Source of the DNA: Pseudomonadota bacterium
Lineage (GTDB): Bacteria > Pseudomonadota > Alphaproteobacteria > Rhizobiales > Rhizobiaceae
DNA: 53,531 nucleotides
Direction of reading: 5' to 3'
NCBI GenBank assembly: GCA_023390055.1
Contig: JAEWDP010000132.1
Location: forward strand, 1-53,531
Shown here in pieces: positions 36,304 to 44,414 of this stretch; positions within the stretch are counted from its first letter, which is position 1, and every line of letters starts with the position of its first letter. The notes below the pieces were generated by a model. It was given only the letters and a program-made list of their open reading frames with translations. It did not search any database and was not told the origin of the DNA. The translations under genes were made by a program, and so were the position numbers.

Positions 36304-37410
36304 TTATTCGACTGAGACGATCGAGCCTTCGTCCCATTTGAAGAGCGAGAAGCTCTGCGAGGTCAGGTCACCGCTTTCGCCATATGTCAGTTCGCCAATG
36401 GCTGTCTTGATGGCACTTCCGTCCTTGAGAGCCGCAGCAACTGCTTCACTGTCTTCGGATGTACCTGCCTTTTCGATTCCGGCCTTGATGACTTCAACAG
36501 CTGCATAGGCGTTCAAAGTGAATGCTTCTGCCGGGATATTCTTGGCGGCGAGGGCTTCTGCCGCAGCCTTGGATGCCGGGTTTTTGGTAGCATCTGCAGC
36601 ATTGGTGAAGATTGTGCCGGCAGCGACGTCGGTTGCGATGTTCCAGTATTCGCTGTTGGACAGGCCATCACCGCCAATCAGGGTGGCATCGACGCCGATA
36701 TCGGCCAGCTGGCGGGCCAACAGACCAGCTTCCGGATGGTAACCGCCAAAGTAAATGACTTCGGCGCCTTCGGCCTTGAGGCGAGTGGTGAGTGCGCTGA
36801 AGTCCTTGTCGCCAGGTGTCAGTGCATCATTCAAAACCTCGTCGACGCCACCAGCATTGAGTGTTGCCTTGAATGCATCGGCCAGGCCCTTGCCGTACTG
36901 GCCCTTGTCATTGATGATTGCGACCTTCTTGTCCTTGAAATGTTCGAGGACATAGTTCGCGGCAACTTCTGCCTGCTGATCGTCACGGCCGCAGGTGCGA
37001 AGAACATTGGAGAGACCGCGGTTGGTAAGGTCCGGTGCCGTGGCTGTCGGCGTTACCATGAGGATGCCGTTTTCAGCGAGGACATCGGATGCGGGCATTG
37101 CAACACCGGACGTGACCGGACCAACAACGAAGCGGACCCCTTCACCGACCAGTTGGTTGGCCGCAGAAACACCCTGTTTCGGTTCCCCGGCGTCATCAGT
37201 GACCTTCAGTACGATCTGCTCGCCATTGATGCCACCAGCCTTGTTGATTTCCTCGACGGCAACCTGAGCGCCGTTGCGTACCTGCTCGCCATAGGCCGCT
37301 ACCGGACCAGTCAAAGGTGCGATGAGGCCGATCACAATATCCGCATGGGCGAGGGGGGCGAATGCCAGCGATGCGAGCATTGTCGCGCTGGCGAAAAATT
37401 TGCGGTTCAT
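36304..37410 (-). CDS. branched-chain amino acid-type ABC substrate-binding protein
   Basis: 368-aa periplasmic protein of the LivJ/LivK family. A clear signal peptide (MNRKFFASATMLASLAFAP, cleaved after AHA) precedes DIVIGLIAPLTGPVAAYGEQ. The Leu/Ile/Val-binding fold can be followed through QLVGEGVRFVVGPVTSG, AIINDKGQYGKGLADAFK and IYFGGYHPEAGLLARQL. GGAG precedes ATG 37410. No livHMGF genes are next to it, so it is an orphan binding protein that must use a transporter encoded elsewhere. The hairpin after its stop fits high, stable expression usual for binding proteins. Confidence 0.93.
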   Translation of the reverse strand: MNRKFFASATMLASLAFAPLAHADIVIGLIAPLTGPVAAYGEQVRNGAQVAVEEINKAGGINGEQIVLKVTDDAGEPKQGVSAANQLVGEGVRFVVGPVTSGVAMPASDVLAENGILMVTPTATAPDLTNRGLSNVLRTCGRDDQQAEVAANYVLEHFKDKKVAIINDKGQYGKGLADAFKATLNAGGVDEVLNDALTPGDKDFSALTTRLKAEGAEVIYFGGYHPEAGLLARQLADIGVDATLIGGDGLSNSEYWNIATDVAAGTIFTNAADATKNPASKAAAEALAAKNIPAEAFTLNAYAAVEVIKAGIEKAGTSEDSEAVAAALKDGSAIKTAIGELTYGESGDLTSQSFSLFKWDEGSIVSVE

Positions 37411-37703
37411 TCCGTTTCTCCTACGTTGTCTTTTGACCCTGTAATCCGGCGCGCCGTATCTGGCTGCGGCACGGATCTGTTGCAGTCGTAGATTGTCCTC
37501 TCACGCTTCGCAAGGAAATTGCTGGTGATCAGGCTTTCGTATCGGCCCACCGCTGAAAACCGTTCTGTTTGCACATGATCGTTGCGCGTCAATCAGAACA
37601 GAACCCGGCAGGATGGACCAATTCGGCAAGGCGAGACAAAAGATGCGAACGAACATGATCGCTCAAGGGCCGGACAGGGGGTAATGGTAAAATCGGGGGG
37701 GCA

Positions 37704-37835
37704 ATGCCCCTTCTGGATCGGCAGCTACATATGGCGCATTCGATCATGAAAATCCTGGAAACCCAAGAACAAGTTCTCTCCACACAGGACAGAAGCGTAC
37801 AGATCCACGAACTGCTGATGGATCGGAAAACGTGA
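37704..37835 (+). CDS. possible small protein, 43 aa
   Basis: Frame MPLLDRQLHMAHSIMKIL... ending KT* , 43 residues, hydrophilic and predicted helical (KILETQEQVLSTQDRSVQI). A G-rich stretch precedes the ATG. It is the only plausible gene in a 507-bp gap, but codon evidence is weak and I recognise no homologue; it may be chance. Confidence 0.22.
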   Translation: MPLLDRQLHMAHSIMKILETQEQVLSTQDRSVQIHELLMDRKT

Positions 37836-37870
37836 AGGGGTTGGATTATGGCTTCGGTTATTGACGCGTT

Positions 37871-37910
37871 CTGCCCACCGCCTGCCATCTGAAGGCGGGG
37901 CGGTGGGCAG
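37871..37910 (-). terminator. hairpin after the aminotransferase gene
   Basis: CTGCCCACCGCC (37871-37882) pairs with GGCGGTGGGCAG (37899-37910), with a further inner GCC/GGC pair. It lies 7 bp after the minus-strand stop at 37918. Strong stem, no U tract. Confidence 0.6.
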
Positions 37911-37917
37911 GCGCTGT

Positions 37918-39246
37918 TCAGATGTTGCCGTTCAAGATCGTCCGTAGCTTGTCGAAGATCTCGTCGATCTGATGCTTTTCGATAATCAGCGGAGGTGACA
38001 TCGCGATAATGTCACCGGTGGTGCGGATCAGGAGACCATCCTCATAGGCCTTGAGGAAGGCGGAAAATGCCCGCTTGGTCGGTTCCCCAGCGATCGGTTC
38101 AAGTTCGATCGCCCCGATCAATCCAATATTGCGAATGTCTATGACATTTGGGCAATCCTTCAACGAATGCAGCCCGTCTTCCCAATAGGAGGCCAATTCT
38201 TCTGCCCGGGTCAAAAGCCCTTCTTCTTTGTAGGTGTCCAGGGTTGCAAGGCCGGCAGCCGCAGCAATCGGATTTCCGGAATAGGTGTAGCCGTGCATGA
38301 ACTCGATCATATGCTCCGGACCGTTCATGAACGCATCGTGGATTTCGGAGGTCACGAACACGGCTCCCATCGGGATGACACCGTTGGTGAGGCCCTTTGC
38401 CGTTGTAATGATATCCGGCTTTACGTCGAAATACTGGGCGGCGAAGGGTGCGCCAAGACGCCCGAAGCCTGTGATCACTTCATCAAAGATCAGGAGGATG
38501 CCGTGTTTCGTGCAGATTTCGCGCAGTTTCTGCAGATAACCCTTCGGCGGGAGGAGTACACCGGTTGAGCCGGCAACCGGTTCGACGATGACCGCTGCGA
38601 TAGTCGACGCATCATGGAGCGTAACGATCCGTTCCAGTTCGCTCGCAAGGTCGCCACCGTGTTCGGGTATTCCACGGGTGAAGTTGTTCTTGCCCGGCAG
38701 ATGGGTGTGAGGCAGGTGGTCGACGCCTGTGAGCAACGTGCCGAACATCTTGCGATTGGCAACGATGCCTCCGACAGAGATCCCGCCGAAATTGACGCCA
38801 TGGTAGCCGCGCTCTCTGCCAATCAGGCGACTGCGGGCGCCATCTCCCTTCACCCGGTGATAGGCAAGGGCTACCTTCAGCGCTGTTTCCACGGATTCAG
38901 AGCCGGAATTTGTATAAAGAACGTGGTTCATGCCGTCAGGGGCAATGTCGACCAGTCGGTTTGCCAGTTCGAATGCCTTGGGGTGGCCGAGCTGAAAAGC
39001 TGGCGCATAGTCAAGTTCACCCGCCTGTTGGCGGATTGCCTCGGTAATTTTGGGACGGCAATGGCCTGCATTTACGCACCATAGGCCTGCTGTTGCGTCC
39101 AGAACCTGTCGCCCGTCATGCGTCGTATAGTGCATGTCTTTTGCACTGACGAAAAGGCGTGGCTCCTTCTTGAACTGGCGGTTGGCAGTAAACGGCATCC
39201 AGAACGCCCGTAGATCATTGGGCGCTGTATTGAGGCGGTTGGACAT
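37918..39246 (-). CDS. class III aminotransferase, beta-alanine/omega-amino acid:pyruvate type
   Basis: 442-aa PLP enzyme. The beginning RAFWMPFTANRQFKKEPRLF is typical of beta-alanine-pyruvate (omega-amino acid) transaminases; the cofactor site shows NSGSESVETALKVALAYHR, the Asp in IFDEVITGFGRLG and the Schiff-base Lys in TTAKGLTNGVIPMG. It would convert beta-alanine (also a product of pyrimidine breakdown) and pyruvate to malonate semialdehyde and alanine. It stands alone; a MmsA-type dehydrogenase to follow it is not in view. Confidence 0.9.
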   Translation of the reverse strand: MSNRLNTAPNDLRAFWMPFTANRQFKKEPRLFVSAKDMHYTTHDGRQVLDATAGLWCVNAGHCRPKITEAIRQQAGELDYAPAFQLGHPKAFELANRLVDIAPDGMNHVLYTNSGSESVETALKVALAYHRVKGDGARSRLIGRERGYHGVNFGGISVGGIVANRKMFGTLLTGVDHLPHTHLPGKNNFTRGIPEHGGDLASELERIVTLHDASTIAAVIVEPVAGSTGVLLPPKGYLQKLREICTKHGILLIFDEVITGFGRLGAPFAAQYFDVKPDIITTAKGLTNGVIPMGAVFVTSEIHDAFMNGPEHMIEFMHGYTYSGNPIAAAAGLATLDTYKEEGLLTRAEELASYWEDGLHSLKDCPNVIDIRNIGLIGAIELEPIAGEPTKRAFSAFLKAYEDGLLIRTTGDIIAMSPPLIIEKHQIDEIFDKLRTILNGNI

Positions 39247-39418
39247 GAAAGACTCCCCATCGGCAAGTCCGCCGATTTTATTGACTAGATGGTCAAAGTA
39301 TCAGTGCCAATGGCGCCGTCAAGCCGCTGCTGACACCGTGGAGAGGGATGGCTTCAAGTATTTGAATGTGGAGGAAGAGGTCACTTGTCTGCGCCCTTCC
39401 TCCTTCGTGATGGTATGA

Positions 39419-39739
39419 TCAGGCCGCCGCGAATTTTGCCTGGACAGGCTGGCAGTAGATTTCCTCGAGAGCGGCGAGAACCTTCAATACCGCCGGCGAT
39501 GAACAGGAATAATAGATGGTCTGTGCGTCACGGCGTGTCTTGACCAGATCTTGTGCCCGCAGCTTGGACAAATGCTGCGAAAGAGCGGACTGGCTCAGTC
39601 CGACACGTACCGCAAGAGCGCCAACTGCGACTTCACCCTTGACAAGACAACACAGTATCAACAGGCGCTTTGTATTTGCCATGGCAGAAAGCAAACCTGC
39701 AGCGGCGAGCGAATGCTCGGAAAGTGGCATCGTATCCAT
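39419..39739 (-). CDS. ArsR-family repressor, NolR/BigR-like
   Basis: 106-aa winged-helix repressor. The core LLSAMANTKRLLILCCLVKGE, VGLSQSALSQHLSKLRAQDL and TRRDAQTIYYS is very close to rhizobial NolR and to BigR/SqrR. Cys30 (or 31) in helix 2 and Cys96 in the last helix are 66 residues apart, the same spacing as the redox Cys pair of SqrR (41/107) and BigR (42/108) as I remember them; a third Cys is at 79. This suggests a persulfide- or oxidation-sensing repressor, not a metal sensor (no ArsR ELCVC or CadC-type site). Start at ATG 39739; a perfect inverted repeat lies 16 bp upstream. Confidence 0.88.
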   Translation of the reverse strand: MDTMPLSEHSLAAAGLLSAMANTKRLLILCCLVKGEVAVGALAVRVGLSQSALSQHLSKLRAQDLVKTRRDAQTIYYSCSSPAVLKVLAALEEIYCQPVQAKFAAA

Positions 39740-39755
39740 AAGTTTTGATTTCCCC

Positions 39756-39775
39756 TTGAAGCGGGAACGCTTCAA
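39756..39775. promoter_or_regulatory. inverted repeat, candidate operator of the ArsR-type repressor
   Basis: TTGAAGCG (39756-39763), GGAA, CGCTTCAA (39768-39775): perfect 8-bp arms, 16 bp before the repressor start. Position suggests autoregulation. Confidence 0.6.
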
Positions 39776-39986
39776 TATACCCACCTTGAAAGCCGGGAGA
39801 CTAACAAGTGTAAGCAAGTGTTGTATATCCCTAATTTTCGGGTAAAATTTTCTCCGGGATGCCCGAATTGTACAAGTTTGAAATATAACTAAGCGCTTCT
39901 GCGGACGAAGTAATTGGCGTTTCGAATTCATACCGCGCCTGTTTGTCGCCACCCACGATATCTAGTCCTGACCGGCCAATGCGTGA

Positions 39987-40009
39987 AAAAGCGACAGTTT
40001 GTCGCTTTT
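39987..40009 (-). terminator. intrinsic terminator of choXWV
   Basis: AAAAGCGACA (39987-39996) pairs perfectly with TGTCGCTTTT (40000-40009) over a 3-base loop; on the minus strand it is followed by a T5 tract, about 100 bp after the choV stop. Can work in both directions. Confidence 0.75.
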
Positions 40010-40109
40010 AGACGAAAGATTGTTGCGTCAACTCGGGCCGCCAGCCTGGCCCGATGTCGCAGGTAGTACTGCGGTTAACGGAATTCTGCAGGTTGTGAAC
40101 GGTTCCCGC

Positions 40110-41168
40110 TCAATGTGTTTGTGTCCGGTGCCTGTGTCTGGTCAAGCCGGCAATGATGTCGTCGGCACAAATCGTGCCAATCACGCTGCCGTTGTCGATC
40201 ACACCGAGTGTTCCAGGGTGACGGGCCAGTGCGTCAAGGATTTCAACGAGTGGCGTGCCGCGCCTGGCGGTGGCCGAGACACCACCAGTCGGTGCGCCAG
40301 CGGTGACCCCGGGCCGCATGACATCGCCGGCCGTCAGCATGGTGATGGGGTTCAGATGCTGGACGAAATCGGCGACGTAACTATCGGCAGGATCGCGAAC
40401 GATTTCCTGTGGCGTTCCGCACTGAATAATGTGTCCACCTCCCATGATGGCAATACGATTTCCGATCCTGAAAGCTTCGTCGAGGTCGTGACTGACAAAC
40501 AGGATTGTCTTCTTCAGCCGCTGCTGGAATTCGAGAAGCTCCTCCTGGAGTCGATTTCGGATCAGCGGATCAAGCGCCGAGAATGGTTCGTCCATGAGCA
40601 GGATTGGGGCTCCGGTGGCAAACGCGCGGGCAAGTCCCACGCGCTGCTGCATTCCGCCGGAAAGCTCACCAACTTTACGGTCGGCCCATTGGCTGAGGTT
40701 TACCAGTTCAAGCTGTTCAGCGACCCGTTCGCGACGCTCTGCTTCCCGCACCCCGGACAGTTCCAGCCCGAAGCCGACATTTTCTGCAACGGTACGCCAG
40801 GGCAGCAGGCCAAACTGCTGGAATACCATAGAGACGGTGTTGGAGCGTAGATCGCGCAGCGCTTTGGGGCTGGCCTTGTATGGGTCGATCATGCCGTTCT
40901 GTGTTCTGACACGAACACTTCCGCGGGCGACGGGTGCTAGGCCGTTGACGGCGCGCAAAAGTGTAGACTTTCCGGAGCCGGACAGCCCCATCAGAACAAG
41001 AATTTCTCCGTCCTGAACAGTAAGCGAGGCATTGGCAACGCCCACGACCATGCCGGTTTCGGCGCTGATCTCGTCGCGGCTCTTGCCCTGGTCGATCAGT
41101 TCGACCACGTGGTCGTATTTTTCACCGAAGACAATATCGATGTTTTCGAAAACAACTGTATCCGTCAT
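40110..41168 (-). CDS. choV: choline ABC transporter ATP-binding protein
   Basis: 352-aa ATPase of the ProV/OpuAA type energising choline import. Walker A GLSGSGKSTLLRAVNG, signature LSGGMQQRVGLARAF, Walker B ILLMDEPFSALDPL and H-loop FVSHDLDEA are present, as is the N-terminal extension with DEISAETGMVVGVAN typical of the quaternary-amine group. The C-terminal 90 residues form a CBS-like regulatory region (ITMLTAGDVMRPGV, GTLGVIDNGSVIGTICADD). The ATG overlaps the choW stop as ATGA. Last gene of choXWV, ended by the hairpin at 39987-40009. Confidence 0.95.
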   Translation of the reverse strand: MTDTVVFENIDIVFGEKYDHVVELIDQGKSRDEISAETGMVVGVANASLTVQDGEILVLMGLSGSGKSTLLRAVNGLAPVARGSVRVRTQNGMIDPYKASPKALRDLRSNTVSMVFQQFGLLPWRTVAENVGFGLELSGVREAERRERVAEQLELVNLSQWADRKVGELSGGMQQRVGLARAFATGAPILLMDEPFSALDPLIRNRLQEELLEFQQRLKKTILFVSHDLDEAFRIGNRIAIMGGGHIIQCGTPQEIVRDPADSYVADFVQHLNPITMLTAGDVMRPGVTAGAPTGGVSATARRGTPLVEILDALARHPGTLGVIDNGSVIGTICADDIIAGLTRHRHRTQTH

Positions 41169-42007
41169 GTACCATCTCCAGATGCGGGCCGGAACATTCG
41201 ATCAAGAATGATGGCCAGGATCACGATGCACAGGCCCGCCTCAAAGCCACGGGCAATGTTGACGGTATTGAGTGCACGCACAACTGGTACCCCGAGCCCA
41301 TTGGCGCCAACCAGCGCTGAAATGACGACCATGGACAGTGAAAGCATGATAGTCTGGGTAAGGCCGGCCATGATTTGCGGCATGGCAAAGGGTAATTCCA
41401 CCTTGCGCAGTACCTGGCCAGGTGTGGCGCCAAACGCGACGGCGGCTTCCGTCAATGCTTCCGGCGTTGAAACGATGCCAAGACGTGTCAGCCGGATGGG
41501 TGCAGGAATGGCGAAGATTACGGTAGCGATCAGGCCCGGCACCATACCTAGTCCGAAGAGGATCAATGCCGGAATGAGATAGACGAATGTCGGGATTGTC
41601 TGCATCAGGTCCAGGACCGGACGCATTATCTCATAGATCCAGGTTCGTCTGGCTGCAGCTATACCGAGAGGTATTCCAACTGCCATGCAGACAGCGGTTG
41701 CAGCAACGACGAGGGCCAGTGTCTCCGTCGTTTCGTCCCAATAGCCCTGGTTGATGATCAGGAGCAGGCCCGCTGCGGTAAAGAGCGCTACAGAAAGCGA
41801 GCGCCTGAACCACCATGACAGTCCCGTCATCGCAGCGACGATGAAAAGGGGGTGAGGTGTTTGCAATACGAATAGCAGGCCGTCGATAACGGCCGCCAGA
41901 ACATGCGAGAGCCAGTCGAAGAACCAGGCTCCGTTATCGGTTAGCCAGTCCACAAAGTCGTTGGCCCAGCGGCCCATAGGAATCTTGAAGTCAGTCAGCC
42001 AATCCAC
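41165..42007 (-). CDS. choW: choline ABC transporter permease
   Basis: 280-aa inner-membrane permease with about six helices. The EAA-type loop is in TPEALTEAAVAFGATPGQVLRKVELPFAMPQIMAGL. The N-terminus (MDWLTDFKIPMGRWANDFVDWL) is that of ProW-like proteins of this group. The first codon is GTG at 42007 with no strong ribosome site; translation probably depends on choX transcripts. Separated from choX by 69 bp that hold a 9-bp hairpin, while it is coupled to choV by a 4-bp overlap. Confidence 0.93.
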   Translation of the reverse strand: MDWLTDFKIPMGRWANDFVDWLTDNGAWFFDWLSHVLAAVIDGLLFVLQTPHPLFIVAAMTGLSWWFRRSLSVALFTAAGLLLIINQGYWDETTETLALVVAATAVCMAVGIPLGIAAARRTWIYEIMRPVLDLMQTIPTFVYLIPALILFGLGMVPGLIATVIFAIPAPIRLTRLGIVSTPEALTEAAVAFGATPGQVLRKVELPFAMPQIMAGLTQTIMLSLSMVVISALVGANGLGVPVVRALNTVNIARGFEAGLCIVILAIILDRMFRPASGDGT

Positions 42008-42038
42008 TGCGGTACGTCCGGTTGGATAATGTCAGGTA

Positions 42039-42061
42039 GATCGGGGCTGGATGCCCCGATC
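42039..42061 (-). ncRNA. intercistronic hairpin between choX and choW
   Basis: GATCGGGGC (42039-42047) pairs perfectly with GCCCCGATC (42053-42061), 5-base loop, 16 bp after the choX stop. Such hairpins stabilise the upstream binding-protein message or attenuate downstream genes. Element, not an independent RNA. Confidence 0.55.
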
Positions 42062-42076
42062 GGCGACGCGGCTGGC

Positions 42077-43024
42077 TTAAAGGCCGAGCTCGGACTTGAC
42101 GGCTGCGAGGGCGTCGCCGCCATCGCGTGTGGTCACGTTTGCAAGCCAGGATTCGATGGCATCGGGATTAGCCTTCAGCCACTTGGTGGCAGCGTCTTCA
42201 GGGTCGTCGCCATCATTCAGGATTGATCCCATAATCTCATTTTCCATTGGCAGTGAAAACTTGAGATTCTTGATGAAGGTGCCAACATTGGGGCACTCCT
42301 CGGTATAGCCGGCGCGAACATTGGTATAGACCTCGGCTCCCCCGAAGTTGGGGCCGAAAACGTCGTCACCGCCTTCAAGATAGGTCAGCTCGAAATTGGC
42401 GTTCATCGGATGGGGTTCCCAGCCGAGGAAGACAATCGGCTCGCCGGCTTTGTTGGTGCGCGCGACCTGTGCGAGCATCCCCTGCTCGGATGATTCGACA
42501 ACCTCGAAGTCCTTCAGGCCGAACGTATCATTTTCGACCATGTCGATAATGAGCCGGTTGCCATCATTTCCAGGCTCGATACCGTAGATCTTACCCTGAA
42601 GTGCATCCTTATGGGTTGCAATATCCTCGAAACTCTTGATGCCGAGTTCGGCACCCTTGGCATTGGTTGCCAGCGTATATTTTGCGCCAACGAGGTTCGG
42701 TCCAAAGGATTCGACAGACTTATCGTCGAGGAAGGGACGCACGTCGGCTTCCTGTGTCGGCATCCAGTTGCCGAGAAAGATGTCGATATCCTTGTTCTTG
42801 AGCGAGCTGTAGGTCACCGGAACTGACAGAACCTTCACATCCGTTTCGTATCCGAGAGCCTGGAGAAGAACGGATGCAGTTGCCGTGGTTGCCGTGATGT
42901 CGGTCCAGCCAACGTCGGAGAATCGTACCGTGCTGCAAGATTCCGGCTCTGCTGCCACCGCAGCCTGGCCAAATGCTGCTAGCGATAGGGCGCCAGCAAG
43001 CAGGATCCTCATGACATTGCTCAT
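42077..43024 (-). CDS. choX: choline-binding periplasmic protein
   Basis: 315-aa binding protein for choline (and weakly acetylcholine or betaine) in the glycine-betaine/OpuAC family. The signal peptide ends in AAVAAEPESC; VRFSDVGWTDITATTATAS, FLGNWMPTQEADVR and LGWEPHPMN hold the aromatic cage Trp residues known for ChoX. ATG 43024 has AAGGAG upstream; the longer frame to 43213 is rejected. First gene of choXWV, which in S. meliloti supplies choline for glycine betaine synthesis. Confidence 0.95.
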   Translation of the reverse strand: MSNVMRILLAGALSLAAFGQAAVAAEPESCSTVRFSDVGWTDITATTATASVLLQALGYETDVKVLSVPVTYSSLKNKDIDIFLGNWMPTQEADVRPFLDDKSVESFGPNLVGAKYTLATNAKGAELGIKSFEDIATHKDALQGKIYGIEPGNDGNRLIIDMVENDTFGLKDFEVVESSEQGMLAQVARTNKAGEPIVFLGWEPHPMNANFELTYLEGGDDVFGPNFGGAEVYTNVRAGYTEECPNVGTFIKNLKFSLPMENEIMGSILNDGDDPEDAATKWLKANPDAIESWLANVTTRDGGDALAAVKSELGL

Positions 43025-43211
43025 TATTATCTCCTTTTTGTTCCCGGTGTCATTATCAATATATGGATGAATGAGGCAAGCACGCCTCAAGAAACTCGCT
43101 GTATTACCAGTCGCAGATCGTGGCGGTGCCCTGTTGTACAAGGGCATTTTTTCTGTGGTTTTATTGAGCGGACGTATTCCCCGAGGCGCGAATGGACGCC
43201 AGAAGGATAGC

Positions 43212-43802
43212 ATGGCAAAGCTCTATTTTCACTATGCATCGATGAATGCCGGAAAGTCCACGTTGCTTCTTCAGGCCTCCTACAATTACCAGGAAAGAGG
43301 CATGCGGACCGTAATCCTGACGGCAGCTCTCGACAGCCGCGCAGGTGTCGGGCGCGTTGCTTCGCGCATCGGATTACAGGCGGAGGCCATCCCGTTTAAA
43401 GCCGGTGACGACCTCTATGCCCTGGTTGTCGGCCTGCAAGAAACCGAACGGCTCGCCTGTGTCTTCGTCGACGAGGCGCAGTTCCTCGAACCGAAGCAGG
43501 TGTGGCAGTTGGCGCGACTGGCTGACCGCGTTGGCATCCCGGTTATGACGTATGGGCTCAGGACCGATTTTCAGGGGAAATTGTTCCCCGGCTCGCAGGA
43601 GCTGTTGGCGATTGCCGACGAGCTTCGCGAGGTTCGTACGATCTGCTTTTGTGGGCGCAAAGCGACGATGGTGGCGCGTCTCGATGAAAACGGCGATGTC
43701 GTGAGACACGGTGCGCAGGTGGATGTGGGTGGCAACGAGAAGTATGTGTCGTTGTGTCGCTGCCATTGGGACGAGAAAATTCATTGTCGCCCGGTTACTT
43801 GA
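43212..43802 (+). CDS. tdk: thymidine kinase
   Basis: 196-aa type II thymidine kinase of the nucleotide salvage route. P-loop SMNAGKSTLLLQA, the DEAQFLEPKQV Walker-B-like element, GLRTDFQGKLFPGS (lasso/thymidine loop) and Zn ligands CFCG and CRCHW are visible. AGAAGGATAGC precedes ATG 43212; the frame from 43071 is too long at the N-terminus. It diverges from choX across 187 bp and is followed by the pseudoazurin gene after 78 bp. Confidence 0.95.
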   Translation: MAKLYFHYASMNAGKSTLLLQASYNYQERGMRTVILTAALDSRAGVGRVASRIGLQAEAIPFKAGDDLYALVVGLQETERLACVFVDEAQFLEPKQVWQLARLADRVGIPVMTYGLRTDFQGKLFPGSQELLAIADELREVRTICFCGRKATMVARLDENGDVVRHGAQVDVGGNEKYVSLCRCHWDEKIHCRPVT

Positions 43803-43880
43803 TCTTCGTCAAAGAACTGCGCGGATGAAATTCGTATCAGTCATGCAACGCCTCACAGGGCGTAGTTCAGGAGAAAAAGA

Positions 43881-44333
43881 ATGTTCAAGACTGCAAAGAC
43901 CGCCTTCGCCCTCGCCACTGGCCTCGCTCTGTTCACCCTCCCAGCATTTGCTGCGGAAATCGAGGTGAAGATGCTGAACAAGGGCAGCGACGGACAGGTC
44001 ATGGTATTTGAGCCGGCTGCCATCAAGGCGGCACCTGGTGATGTCATCAAGTTCGTGCCGACTGACAAGGGACACGATGCGGCTGGCGTCAAGGGAATGC
44101 TTCCCGATGGTGTGGACGTATTCAAGGGCAAGATGAACCAGGAACTCGCCATCACAGTTGATCAGGAAGGCGCCTATGTCGTGAAATGCACGCCGCATCT
44201 CGGCATGGGTATGGTTGCTCTCATCGTTGTTGGCGACGGCACGCCTGCCAACCTCGAAGCAGTCAAGACCGGCAAGTTGCCGAAGAAGGCACGTGAACGG
44301 ATCGATGGGGCTATTGCGGAGCTTGGCCTTTAA
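43881..44333 (+). CDS. pseudoazurin, blue copper protein
   Basis: 150-aa periplasmic cupredoxin with a signal peptide (cleaved at AFAAEIEV). Copper ligands are at the exact family spacing: His65 (DKGHDA), Cys103 (VVKCTPH), His106 and Met111. It would carry electrons between the bc1 complex and periplasmic reductases such as copper nitrite reductase or nitrous oxide reductase. No nirK or nosZ gene is in the window. A long intrinsic terminator follows directly (44362-44398). Confidence 0.95.
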   Translation: MFKTAKTAFALATGLALFTLPAFAAEIEVKMLNKGSDGQVMVFEPAAIKAAPGDVIKFVPTDKGHDAAGVKGMLPDGVDVFKGKMNQELAITVDQEGAYVVKCTPHLGMGMVALIVVGDGTPANLEAVKTGKLPKKARERIDGAIAELGL

Positions 44334-44361
44334 GTCACAGCGCTGATCACGACTTTACATC

Positions 44362-44398
44362 GGGTCGCCATGGTATAAATCCATGGCGGCCCCTTTTT
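44362..44398 (+). terminator. intrinsic terminator of pseudoazurin
   Basis: GGGTCGCCATGG (44362-44373) pairs with CCATGGCGGCCC (44381-44392) with one G-U pair, 7-base loop, then TTTTT (44394-44398). A possible TTG start for the next gene falls in this T tract, which argues for the ATG at 44415. Confidence 0.9.
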
Positions 44399-44414
44399 GT
44401 CAGTGGGAGACGTC

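Larger units (their letters stand above)
37411..37917. other. 507-bp gap between binding protein and aminotransferase genes
   Basis: Holds the upstream region of the Liv-type gene (right-to-left reading), a possible 43-codon frame at 37704-37835, and the hairpin after the aminotransferase gene (37871-37910). A run of seven G lies at 37695-37701. Nothing else recognised. Confidence 0.4.
39740..40109. other. 370-bp gap between choV and the ArsR gene
   Basis: Noncoding. Holds the repressor's inverted repeat (39756-39775), A/T-rich sequence that is likely its promoter (39780-39850), and the terminator hairpin at 39987-40009 downstream of choV. No gene found. Confidence 0.5.

Noticed and set aside
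35994..36315. 65-codon frame before the Liv-type gene
   Set aside because: Overlaps the 3' hairpin and the binding-protein end; composition is not coding-like.
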